Source of the DNA: Annulohypoxylon bovei var. microspora | Taxonomy: Eukaryota > Ascomycota > Sordariomycetes > Xylariales > Hypoxylaceae | NCBI GenBank assembly: GCA_022836615.1 | Contig: MU405332.1 | Location: 59,968-123,967 of the forward strand | DNA: 64,000 nt | Reading direction: 5' to 3' | Part shown: piece by piece, positions 1 through 9,303 of the stretch | Layout of the letters: every line of letters begins with the position of its first letter | Numbering within the stretch: the stretch's first letter is position 1 | Made by a program: the position numbers and the translations under genes | The notes under the pieces: model-generated | The model's database searches: none | Told to the model about the DNA's origin: nothing | Seen by the model: the letters and a program-made list of their open reading frames with translations, nothing else

Positions 1-1520
1 CTGGTCTCAAACTTGAGGATATCCCCGCCGAGCTGAAGCCGCCCGAGCCAAAGCGCATTCGCACAAGTGGCGATTTGCAACTCTCGAACCTTCAAGTCGA
101 AGGACAAAGATGGTCGAGCACCGGAGCTCTCGCTTCATTTATTCAGGGCGCCCAGCCTGGGGTTCGGACCTTCACTGACGAGGATATCAAAGATACTTCC
201 GATACCAAGTTAAAGGACTTAAGGAAGGAGATGGGTGACCTCAAGCTGTACGAGGGCTGGATACCGAATGGTAAGCTAGTAAACGGATTATAGCCGCAGC
301 CGTTGTAAGATCGTAGCACTAACCACACGCAGATATCAAGATTACCCCTGAACGTGTCTATGCTCTCACATTTCATCCTATACAGGATAAGCCAATCATA
401 CTGGCAGGTGACAAGAAGGGTACCTTAGGATTCTTCGACGCGTCACAGGAGACGCCGAGCCAGCCGGATGAGGACGACGAGGATGTCGATATTCCCTTGC
501 CTCAAGTAGGCGCGTTTGAAGTGCACAGTAGGACCATCACTTCCATAAAGATACCCATGTTCGACCCCAATTCGGTGCTTACCAGCTCCTACGACTCGTC
601 AATACGTTGTCTAGATTTGCAATCCCAGGTCAGCAGCCAATTATGGCAACCTGACGACGACGGCGTAGATGTGGGCATTTCGTGCATCGACGTATCACCC
701 GAAACCAAAGACATCATCATCTTCTCGACTTTAGATGGAAATCTTGGAAGGTTAGACAGACGCTCGAAAGACGAAACAGATATGTGGAGTTTGTCCGATA
801 GCAAGATCGGCGGCTTCTCCCTCAACCCCCTGCTACCCCATCTCGTAGCCACGGCATCCCTCGATCGGACGCTCAAAGTATGGGATCTACGAATGATAAA
901 GGGGAAGGGGGAACTTCGTCACCCTTCTTTGCTCGGTGAGCATCAATCACGATTATCAGTCTCGCATGCCTCGTGGAGTCGGGGCGGATACCTAGCAACG
1001 TCATCCTACGACGACACAGTTAAGGTATACGATATGTCAGATGCGATGAAGTGGAAGCCCGGTCAGGATCTTTCCGATAAGCAAATGAAACCGGCGCATT
1101 CAATTCCACACAACAACCAAACCGGTCGCTGGGTGACTATTCTCAAACCGCAATGGCAGATCAATCCGGCGGACGGCGTGGAGAAATTTGCCATCGCGAA
1201 CATGAACCGGTTCGTGGACATTTACGATCACGAGGGGAAACAGCTCGGACAGTTGGATGGTGAAGGCATTACCGCCGTGCCCGCCGTTGCGGAGTTCCAT
1301 CCTACGTTGAACTGGCTGGTACGTATATTCCAGGTTTTCTCGTTACTCCTTTCTTGCTTTTTAATCCTTAACTCGTTACTCTCTACTTAGAAGAGATAAG
1401 CTGGTGAAACGTGTCTCCGCCCAACAATGTCTTTAAAACCATTATATGAATGTTTGATACTGACTCTGTATTTTACAGGCTGGCGGAACAGGTAGTGGGA
1501 AGTTGTGTCTCTGGATGTAA
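1..1520 (+). CDS. cmr1: CMR1-like WD40 DNA damage-binding protein, 5' end outside the window
   Basis: Partial gene that enters from the left edge. Exons by eye: 1-270, 333-1318 and 1479-1520, stop TAA at 1518-1520. All junctions are GT..AG and restore frame (GWIPN/DIKITPER across intron 1; NWL/AGGTGSGKLCLWM across intron 2). The translation carries WD repeats, for example LTSSYDSSIRCLD, ATASLDRTLKVWDLRM and ATSSYDDTVKVYDM, and the C-terminal GGTGSGKLCLWM typical of fungal Cmr1 (yeast YDL156W, related to human WDR76). Family knowledge: a chromatin-associated nuclear beta-propeller that responds to replication stress and protein-quality-control signals. The N-terminal part and start codon lie outside the window. 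Assignment is firm as a family; the cellular role is taken from orthologues. Confidence 0.9.
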
Positions 1521-1894
1521 GAACAGACGAATACAATTTTATCAGGTAGCTAAAAAGCCAACACATTCGCAGAACTGCGGCTATCAAGGATAACTGGGTA
1601 CAACGGAGTACATACAACACTTGCACATAGTTACATTATGGGTTCTTACGACAGGAGTCTCGGCGTTGATACGACTAAGGTAAAAGGGTTGGGGCAATTG
1701 ACTAGTCTAATATTATGCATATTTCAGCAATAAACAATGAGCCTCGTCTTAAACTCGAGTGTCGACAGCGAACGCTTGCTTACCTACCATTATAAAAGTT
1801 CCTTGAGGCTATTCCAGATTAATTTACTCCCGAGGTGTAGGTACCTAGTGTACTTCACTACTAATCGATTACAACATACCTGTCATCCAAACCG

Positions 1895-3606
1895 TTATAT
1901 AAGCTTGATTTCCTGTCGCTCCATGTTATCCCAAAACTTCCTCCCACCCAAATCTTTGTTTTCGGAATAGAAAACTCCAACTTTTTCAAACCCATCTTCG
2001 TCATCTGCCTTCATGACTAGAATCCCAAGCATTATCTCCGGATCTTTTAAGTGTGGTCGGTTCTTCATGTTTACTCTGTCAAGGCCTGAGCTTGACAGCA
2101 ACACCATCAAGAGGCGATCCACCGGTCCGTTGGGATACCAGGATGTATTTGCCCCACCGCAAAAGTCCCAATCGAGGTGTAAGTACGCTACCTAGGTAGG
2201 TATGTGTTCATTTTCTTCCGACCGAAGAGTGTAGTGGAAACTAAAGCCTAAGTATGTGTACTCGGAATTTAGCGCGTGTAAACGATTCGGTCTCCCGTCG
2301 CTATTCAGCGGAAGCTGAAATGTTTTAGCGTGAAGCAGTAGATGTCCGCCGTACACCTGCCCGTACGGGTTCATCTCATGTGTGATAATCTCCGCCTTCA
2401 GAAGCTCGAATTCTTTCGTAAACTAATGATCTGCCATCCCAACACCCCAGACCCAACGAACCACACACGGGCGGCACGCCTAACTCTACGAAGGTGCGAT
2501 GTACTCGTCTTTTCGCCGTTTCAGGTATTTATGAGGGTCTTCCCACACGTTGGTAGTCCAAAGAAGTCCGCCCTAGATGTCCGAATCCCAAAGTCCCGCT
2601 AGGTACCTCTGCCCCGGATACGAATCCGAAAAAGTCCTCGCCAACGCAAATAGGGCCGGTAATTTATCCTGTCTATATGATAAACTTCTATGGCAGTAAT
2701 CCGCAAGCGTGCCATACCACGGTCCAAAGGCCAGGAGTATGTCTGGTTTGTCTTCTTTTGGGGATAGTGAGAATGGTTTAGACTGGGATCCGTAGGTAGC
2801 TGAACCGAGTTCCATCCTCTGACTCCTGTAGCTTGCCGCAGCTCATGTAGAACATGATACCACATAAGAAGACTTTTCGCGGGGAGAGGAGAGCTTCCTG
2901 CATAGTCCATCCTCGCGAGCTCCAGGTAGCATCTCTAATTTCATCTTCTGCAGCCCTATCCGTGTAAGCGGTGGGCCTTCCGAGAAACTCATCATACTCT
3001 TTAAGGTTCCGCCTTGGTGATTTAAGCATACTCAGATACAAGATACCAGAAATCAAGCTATTGATCTTAGAACGGAAGTTAATCCGCAACGTTGTTTGAG
3101 TACTCCGTCTCCCTAAGAACCCACTCGAACAGGAATTGCCTCGAAGAACGCAGAGTGAGAGAAAACTTTTTGCGTAAATCTTGGACATCTCGAATGATTA
3201 TCTTGTCCAGTCTTCTTTGTCGCCTTGAATAATACAGAGGGCGTCTACCTAGATATATCGGACCCCAATCTCTCGGCATAGTCGAACAGCATCTGCTATA
3301 GTGTTAGGCAACTTCTTTACCTCAATCTTTCCTAGATGATTATTGAGAGTATCCTTGGTTGTTTTTAGTTGCTTTTTTGCATCTTCCCCTGAGCCCCAAC
3401 AGTAGCTCAGAGCAACGTATCTCTTGGATTCGTAATCCTTAGCCTCCGCCAAGGGTGTTGCTCAATGTGTCTTGAACAACACCAAAGAAAACACACGGGG
3501 TTCCATCATCGGCTACTCGAGCGCTGCCACCTTGCTTGAGATCATCAAATTCAAGGAGCTTGCAATAGCTACAAGGGCTTTCAAGAACAACATCTTCAAA
3601 GACTAT
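1895..3606 (-). pseudogene. HET-domain (heterokaryon incompatibility) gene, broken
   Basis: Reading right to left, the pieces are an N-terminal CSYCKLLEFDD near 3560, then RYVALSYCWGSGED (3249-3452), VDALCIIQGDKEDW (about 3190-3250), SSRGWTMQEALLSPRK (in 2778-3188), DKLPALFALA and YLAGLWDSDI (2573-2815), and a tail ending about 1895. Their order matches a HET-domain protein. The frame is interrupted. TAG at 3249-3251 stands where the family has Trp in the (Y)IWIDALCIIQ motif, and TAA at 3198-3200 follows DWTR. Both fit C-to-T or G-to-A changes at CA/TG, as RIP makes. Further frame changes separate the N-terminal CxxC piece from YVALSYCWG and divide the C-terminal half into three frames. No complete reading frame or start codon remains. 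HET proteins trigger non-self recognition cell death in filamentous ascomycetes; this copy should be inactive. Confidence 0.85.
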
Positions 3607-4669
3607 TTTCTGCCTTTATTCTCGTATTGTTGTCGTAAGAAATCCTACAAGACGTTGTGATTGTTACCTAGGCAGATGATCATCAGCCCAAGTCTAGGTT
3701 GAGAGCAACTACTACGTCTAAACCATGATAACACATATAGTTAGCTATACCTACCTACATAGGTACTATGCATGACTGAACGAATCTCGGCTAATTACCC
3801 CTATCTACCTACCTATTTTACTACTGATTTATTCCTACGAGGTTGGTGGGCATCTTTTAACCTCTGCTGTTAGGCACCAAATCTTCAAGACAAGGTGTGG
3901 ATCGTAGATCTAATATATATGTATACCTAGGTATACATGGAACGTAACTGTTCCACATTATCTTACTCGTATAAAGCACTCACTGGCTGTTTGCGTTACA
4001 TCGCCTATGAAGGCATACCCCATCTCCTTACTAGCGAAATCAATGATTCTTGCATGCTGTGACTCGATGATAGTAGGAACCCGAGCAACCGAGGGAAGGT
4101 AACTTCGTATTCTCAGTAGGACGTAACAAGCTGAAAGACGTCGATCACAAACCGAATCAGGCAGACCAACCTACTATCTGAGTCCAGTGAAATATAGGGA
4201 GGCGTTACACGTAGTGCAGTAAGGTATGCCCCTTTTTCTAATGAGGCAATCGTACATAATCGAGCACATTTTACACTTAGTGATTCATATCAGATTATAG
4301 TATCTTATTGGTACTGTACATATGCTGGATGGCGTAGTCCAACCAGACTTATTAGGACCAGTTCCGCTCTCCTCAAACGAGAGCTCGATTAGCGACTCTT
4401 GCCGCATTATGGTACATGGTGGTCTGATATAAGCAGCATATTCTCGAGAAGCCTGCTCATAACAAATGCCGAATACCGCTTCCACCGGTTTAGCACCTCA
4501 AGGATGCGGCCACTAGTGGACCACTCAGCGGCGGTAAATTAGAGCATAGCACATGCTCACTTCGTATAGCTGAATTTGGCGATCGTTCGTCGTTAACCGC
4601 GTGACGTAGAGTACTGACAAGGCCGACACCCATCTCCAAATCATTAAAGCTCGATCCGAAGGAGAGCTA
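3607..4669. other. gap between HET pseudogene and CDC7
   Basis: No convincing gene. The stretch holds several TAGG/CCTA-type strings (about 3750-3815) and one perfect palindrome at 3919-3938. A 66-codon open frame on the minus strand (4285-4485) has no recognisable similarity and I do not call it. Confidence 0.6.
3919..3938. repeat. 20-bp perfect palindrome around TACCTAGGTA
   Basis: Reads the same on both strands over 20 bases, with the decamer TACCTAGGTA at its centre (3924-3933). The same decamer recurs exactly elsewhere in the window (2189, 20844, 21586, 44736, 61961). Confidence 0.85.
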
Positions 4670-6181
4670 TCATAACATCATCACGTCGTCCTCAGGTTCA
4701 GGGTCTGCATCCGCCTCTTCATCCACTCGCAAGAATTCGTGTCTCAGAGCCTCCTTCGCGCTGATCCTTCTGATGGAATCCAGCTCCATACACCGACTTA
4801 AGAACTCGATAGCCCCCTTCTCCTCATCGGTTAACGTATTCGACTTCCCGTCCTTGCCACCGTCACTCCTGCACGTGCTCCACAGCATGATCTTCTCGAA
4901 ACTAAAGCCTCTCTCGCCGATGGTCGGGATAGTAGTCTCGAACATACAGCCGTGAAGCTGGCCCGCGTGCTTCATACGCTTAGAGCCGAATATAGTGGCG
5001 ATTTCGATCATGGCCTCGATATCGTCCGCGCTGTTGAAGAAGGGAAAGCGCCTGCAGAGGATAGTCAAGAGGATGACGCCCGCAGACCAGATGTCGATCT
5101 TGGTCGTCTGTTCCGTGCACTTGAATAACACCTCGGGAGCCCGGAATCCACGTGTACCCGCCCTGTTTGCTCGACGAGAGGGTCGAGTATCGTTCACCGG
5201 GTATCCTATCTGGGGGCCCGCCTGGGCCGAATTGAAAGCGACGGACTGTTGTAATCTCTGCTTCCTATTCTTCTGATCTTCTTGGCAGAGACACGGCTTG
5301 GTTTCCAGTCCTTCTCGTTCGGCTAGACCAAAGTCCACTAGGACTCCACGCTTCTTGTCTGGATCGTATAGAAAATTGGTAGGCTTAATATCGCGATGGA
5401 TGATGCCTCTCTCGTGAACAGCGGCGAGAGCCGTGAAGAGAGATCGAAAGTATAGCTTCATGTCGTATACAGTCATATGAGGATAGTATTTTCGAAAGTC
5501 TTGGTGACGGAAGTATGGAAGAACGGCGAGAACTTGGTCGGCGTGGCGGAAAGCTGTGATGAGGGGGCAGACAGAATTGGAATCGCGTAGGTCATGAAGA
5601 AGCTCGAGCTCGTTAAGGATACGGGAGGGCGAGGAGGTCACGTAGATCTTCTTGATTGCTACGAACTTCGGCTTATGGCGGGTGCGAGAAGAATGTGAGT
5701 CGGATCGAGAACGAGAACGAGAAGCACCCCTGAGGGGCGGAGGTCGCCATTGGCTTTCGACGGCGTCCATATCCCAGTTATTCTCATACTGGTGATACTG
5801 GATATCTTCGGCCTTGTAGACGGTAGAGAACGTTCCTTCGCCAATACGCTTTATCAAGCGATACTTGTCCTTGAAGTCGGGAAACGTAGCCTGAAGCTTA
5901 TCCATATCGTGTTGGACGCTTAGGTCAATCTCGTCGCTAACATCGGAGTCGGTGTCGCTGCCGTCGTCGTCGACAATAGGGTTCTCTTGCTCTTCATCTT
6001 CGACATCTTCTGCTAATAGATCTTCGTGATCTTCGGGGTCTTCGTGATTGTCGTATTCATCTTCGTGTCGTTGGGTTTGGCTCTGGGTAGACCCTTCGAC
6101 ATCTGACGTTTCGCCTACGGGTTCGTCGCGATGGATTCGGAACGGCTCCTTGACGACCCGACGCTGGCTAGTAGCAGCCAT
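4670..6181 (-). CDS. cdc7: Cdc7/Hsk1-type DDK protein kinase
   Basis: Single-exon 503-residue Ser/Thr kinase. Residues 1-105 are acidic and disordered. The kinase fold begins at KYRLIKRIGEGTFSTVYKAE (106-125). The glycine loop is GEGTFSTVY (114-122), the catalytic lysine lies in VAIKK (174-178), the catalytic loop is HRDIKPTNF (262-270), then DFG (283-285) and APE (348-350). A basic Ser/Arg insert (about 150-172) interrupts the N-lobe before VAIKK, and an activation-loop insert (about 287-340) separates DFG from GTRGFRAPEVL. These insertions plus the YDPDKKRGVLVDFGLAE run are characteristic of Cdc7/Hsk1. Role from the family: with the Dbf4/Dfp1 subunit it phosphorylates MCM2-7 to fire replication origins in the nucleus. 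An ACGCGT box lies 421 bp upstream of the start (6602-6607). Start chosen as the first ATG, preceded by in-frame stops and a pyrimidine-rich leader. Confidence 0.95.
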   Translation of the reverse strand: MAATSQRRVVKEPFRIHRDEPVGETSDVEGSTQSQTQRHEDEYDNHEDPEDHEDLLAEDVEDEEQENPIVDDDGSDTDSDVSDEIDLSVQHDMDKLQATFPDFKDKYRLIKRIGEGTFSTVYKAEDIQYHQYENNWDMDAVESQWRPPPLRGASRSRSRSDSHSSRTRHKPKFVAIKKIYVTSSPSRILNELELLHDLRDSNSVCPLITAFRHADQVLAVLPYFRHQDFRKYYPHMTVYDMKLYFRSLFTALAAVHERGIIHRDIKPTNFLYDPDKKRGVLVDFGLAEREGLETKPCLCQEDQKNRKQRLQQSVAFNSAQAGPQIGYPVNDTRPSRRANRAGTRGFRAPEVLFKCTEQTTKIDIWSAGVILLTILCRRFPFFNSADDIEAMIEIATIFGSKRMKHAGQLHGCMFETTIPTIGERGFSFEKIMLWSTCRSDGGKDGKSNTLTDEEKGAIEFLSRCMELDSIRRISAKEALRHEFLRVDEEADADPEPEDDVMML

Positions 6182-7003
6182 AGTCCTATATTGCAGAACG
6201 GGTCCTTCCTGCTAGCAGCCTCTACTCTCGTCCCCTGAGAGTGCCCCAATACAACTCTATCCTCTTCTTTTTTTTTTGTCTTACTCTATCGTTCAGCTAA
6301 TGAAGAAGAACCAGCGAGGGGTAAACAGAGAGCGCAATTGAAATAGCTGCAAGTACGAAGCAAACAGGTAGATGTCTGTGCTGCTAGAGAATCAATTGGT
6401 AAAGAGTTCCGAAAGAATCAAGGATGTTATAATCTAGTCAGAAGGTTGATATGAATTGGACAAAATATCGCGGCGGTTGAGATTGTTTCATTTGTTGGTG
6501 GTAGGTAGGTGGTAGGTAGGTAATCTAAGTAAATAAAAACATTGGCCATGCACGTTTGTACCTAGAGTAAATGCGCCGGAGATTCTTCGGAGGGTTGTTG
6601 GACGCGTTTTGATTTGGCCGACACACACTAGCAGCTGCTATGGAGACAAGCGCGGGGCAAGTTCCTCACTCATACTGCTCACACATAGAAGGCGCGTATC
6701 TTCAGATATTTTTGCAAGAATGTTGCTGCCTTTCATAATTAATTGAACGGGAGCAACCGAAACCTTCCATAGACGCGGAATTATATTGTACATAGTAGAA
6801 TTTAACGTCGATCAAAGGTAGTGCACAGCTATGGTAGGTACATGACATCACATATAAATTTTAACTACAAGCAAATACTTTCTTTTCGCAGTGTTCTAAT
6901 CCGCACCTATTTATTTATGTACATTCTTAACAAGTAAGTACCTTGGTTGAAAAAGAAAATCAAGCAAAAATATGAGACTTCGTAGCTTCCTACGTCTTGT
7001 ATA
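6182..7003. other. 5' region of CDC7 up to the tRNA gene
   Basis: No gene seen. It contains a T-run at about 6266-6277, a GGTAGGTAGGTGGTAGG string at 6500-6520, and an MluI-cell-cycle-box-like ACGCGT at 6602-6607. The side next to the tRNA (6720-7000) is A+T rich. Confidence 0.5.
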
Positions 7004-7118
7004 TGCGGTGTGTGCGGATCGAACGCACGGCCTTCAGATTTAAGATGCTTTGAAAGTGACCTTTCTAGGCCTGAAGTTGGACTTCAGTCTGACGCTCTCC
7101 CAGCTGAGCTAACCCCGC
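7004..7118 (-). tRNA. tRNA-Phe (anticodon GAA) with a 42-nt intron
   Basis: On the minus strand the sequence folds as a tRNA. The acceptor strand is GCGGGGT, the D arm GCTC-AGCTGGGA-GAGC, and the anticodon stem TCAGA/TCTGA with loop CTGAAGA, anticodon GAA (7085-7083). The T arm is GTGCG-TTCGATC-CGCAC and the acceptor 3' strand ACACCGC, with discriminator A at 7004. The intron (7081-7040) sits one base 3' of the anticodon, the standard position for eukaryotic nuclear tRNA introns. B-box GTTCGATCC is present. One acceptor pair (5:68) is G-A and so mismatched, but the other stems pair well. The coordinates include the discriminator base; CCA is not encoded. Confidence 0.9.
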
Positions 7119-7238
7119 TATGGAAATCTGGTTGAAACTTAACATTATACATTGTTCACATAATCTGTAAGAGAATTCGTGATCTTAGCGCAGTTTTATT
7201 GCTCAAGTAAAGTGTTAAGTACCTATTTAAATGGATAC

Positions 7239-7427
7239 TGTTGGCAGTAAAAGGGTTTTATTAATTAAAGGACGTTTTATGGCTTTATGTGGTTTTATGT
7301 GGCTTATGTTATATAAGGTTATATTTATTTAAAATTAAAAGTTAATAATTTATACGTTTATATAATTATAAAATTATAATATATTATATAATATTATACG
7401 TAAATGTATTATAATTTATTACTTTTA
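7239..7427 (+). repeat. Left (5') LTR, heavily RIP-mutated
   Basis: 189 bp, no gaps relative to the right LTR. I count 46 differences, all transitions; in all but one the left copy carries T or A where the right carries C or G. The exception is the seventh base (C left, T right). Confidence 0.9.
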
Positions 7428-7947
7428 TAGTAATAATTTTTTTTATTTTAAATAATTATTCGAAAAATTAAATTATGTTTTTAAGTTTTTTAATTTAAAA
7501 AAAAAAAATAATAACATTAAAATTTAAAAATGTTATATTATTATAAATTTAAATTAATAAATTAAAAAAAGCTTTAAAAAAATTAACGATTAAATATAAA
7601 ACTTTTAATAATATAATATTATTATTTTTATTTTTATTAAAAAATAATATAAACTTATAATAAAAATGATTTAAATAAAAATTATTTAAAAAGTTTTATT
7701 TAATAAGTTTTAATAAAAAAAGTTTAAGGTAATTAAATATAATAATAATAATTTTATTATATATATTATAATTTTTATATATTTTATTAATTAAAATAAT
7801 AATATAAGTAATAAAACCACGGATATATAAATGTAAATATGTTTTATTTTTAACGTTAAAAATAAAATAAAAAAATGGGTTATTTAATAACGTATTTTAT
7901 TAAAGGTATTTACGATTATAATATAAGTAATGAAAAATAACTTTATT

Positions 7948-8139
7948 TCAAAATTTTGCAATTATATCGGCAAAGCATTTGGTAAAGGTGATAATTATGT
8001 TATTAAGGACCGGGATGGTAAGAAATGTTAAAAATATGGAAAGCTTGGATATGTTTGTTGAGATTGTTGTAGTAATGGCAAAACCCACAAGATTAACAAA
8101 TCGGCAGGTACCTTCAAGCCGATGCAAGTAATCTTTTAA
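7948..8139 (+). pseudogene. gag C-terminal remnant with decayed CCHC zinc knuckle
   Basis: One frame reads FCNYIGKAFGKGDNYVIKD, then DGKKC at 8014-8028. The knuckle C-x2-C-x4-H-x4-C is still aligned: Cys at 8026, then Tyr (TAT) at 8035 in place of the second Cys, Tyr (TAT) at 8050 in place of His, and Cys at 8065. TAA at 8029-8031 and TGA at 8059-8061 interrupt it. All four changes are explained by C-to-T or G-to-A (TGT to TAT, CAT to TAT, CAA to TAA, CGA to TGA). The frame ends at TAA 8137-8139. It can no longer encode Gag. Confidence 0.7.
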
Positions 8140-8480
8140 GCGTTGGAGCTTGGAGAGCGTTACACGTGGAGAGCATTGCTAGGATAAGCAACAAAGCCGC
8201 AAGGCTGGCTGGTTATTTGCAGATCTTGTGCAAGATTGTTGGAGGGATTAAGATATGTTGTGATTTATTACAATAGCTGGCCAGCTAAATCCCTGAAGGG
8301 TAAGAGTGTGAGTAATAATAAGATCCTTATAATGTACATAGTAATAGCTAAAGGTTGAAAAAGGCTGACAACAAGGTTGAAATAGGCTAAACAGGGCTGA
8401 AAAAGGCCGAAATAAGGTTGTAAAAGGCGATAGTAAGGTTAAAAATGGCGTTTTTGGATAGTATTGGCGTCAGGAGAGTG

Positions 8481-8669
8481 TGTTGGTAGTAAAAGGGTTT
8501 TACTAGCCAAAGGGCGCTTTGTGGCTTTGTGTGGCTTTGTGTGGCTTATGCTATATAAGGCTACGTCTGCTTGGGATTGAAAGTTAGTAATTTGTACGTT
8601 TATATAACCACAAGATCGTAATATATCACACGGTATTACACGCAAACGTATCGTGACCTATTGCCTTCA
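8481..8669 (+). repeat. Right (3') LTR, nearly free of RIP
   Basis: 189 bp beginning TGTTGG and ending TTCA, followed by the target duplication GATAC. It contains TATATAAGG at about 8551-8559, a plausible LTR TATA box. Its base composition is ordinary, unlike the left LTR. Confidence 0.9.
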
Positions 8670-8674
8670 GATAC

Positions 8675-9303
8675 ACAGCGTTATGTTCCCACACTACTTA
8701 ACTTACAAATGCTTATGTTCGATCAGTCATAAACACCATAGGCAGGACTTTTCATAGGGGTAGACTCTTAAACAACACATGTATGGAAATTTGCCATTAT
8801 TAATTAATGCCCTTCATGGCTCGAACAATGATCATAGTTGCCATTTAAGCTAGGTTTTCCCTAATAATACTTATGTAGCACAAGCGATGCCAAATAAGTG
8901 GACCCCACAATCCCCTCTCAAAATTTTGATTGGTCAAAACAGAAGCTTTAATACAAAACGGGAAGCGTGTAACTAAACAAAAACAAATCGGTTGCTACCC
9001 ACATCCCGCATCTCGCATCATCCCCAAATAACATATCAACTTACACCTCCATGTCGTTATTGTTGATCCTTTGATCCCCTCATTATTTTCGCGACACTGC
9101 AAGAAATACTCTTGAGATACCCCTATTGCAAGCGCAGTAGACTTTCTTCTATCTTCTTATTGAATGTCCCTGATGACATATTTCATCCATGCTTCTATCT
9201 TCTAACCCTGTGCATACTCATACTCATTAATACATTTAATCCACCAGTCTTCGTTTACGTCTATCTGCTGCTGCGCTGACCTGGCGCAAACACTCCCGCG
9301 AAG
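8675..9303. other. 5' region of the condensin gene
   Basis: No gene seen. A+T-rich to about 8960, then C/T-rich leader-like sequence (9000-9300) up to the ATG of the condensin gene. Confidence 0.5.

Larger units (their letters stand above)
7239..8669 (+). mobile_element. Short LTR retroelement (gag-only), partly RIP-mutated
   Basis: Flanked by two direct repeats of exactly 189 bp (7239-7427 and 8481-8669), each beginning TGTTGG; the left copy ends TTTA, the right copy TTCA. A 5-bp duplication GATAC lies immediately outside (7234-7238 and 8670-8674). This is the full signature of an LTR retrotransposon insertion. The interior is only about 1.05 kb. It contains a gag remnant with a zinc knuckle (7948-8139), then purine-rich degenerate tandem units (about 8350-8450), and a purine run AGGAGAG just before the right LTR that could be the polypurine tract. 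No reverse transcriptase, integrase or protease motif is visible, so it is non-autonomous or deleted. From the left LTR to about 7950 the sequence is almost only A and T, as expected from RIP. It lies 120 bp from the 5' end of the tRNA-Phe gene. Confidence 0.9.
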
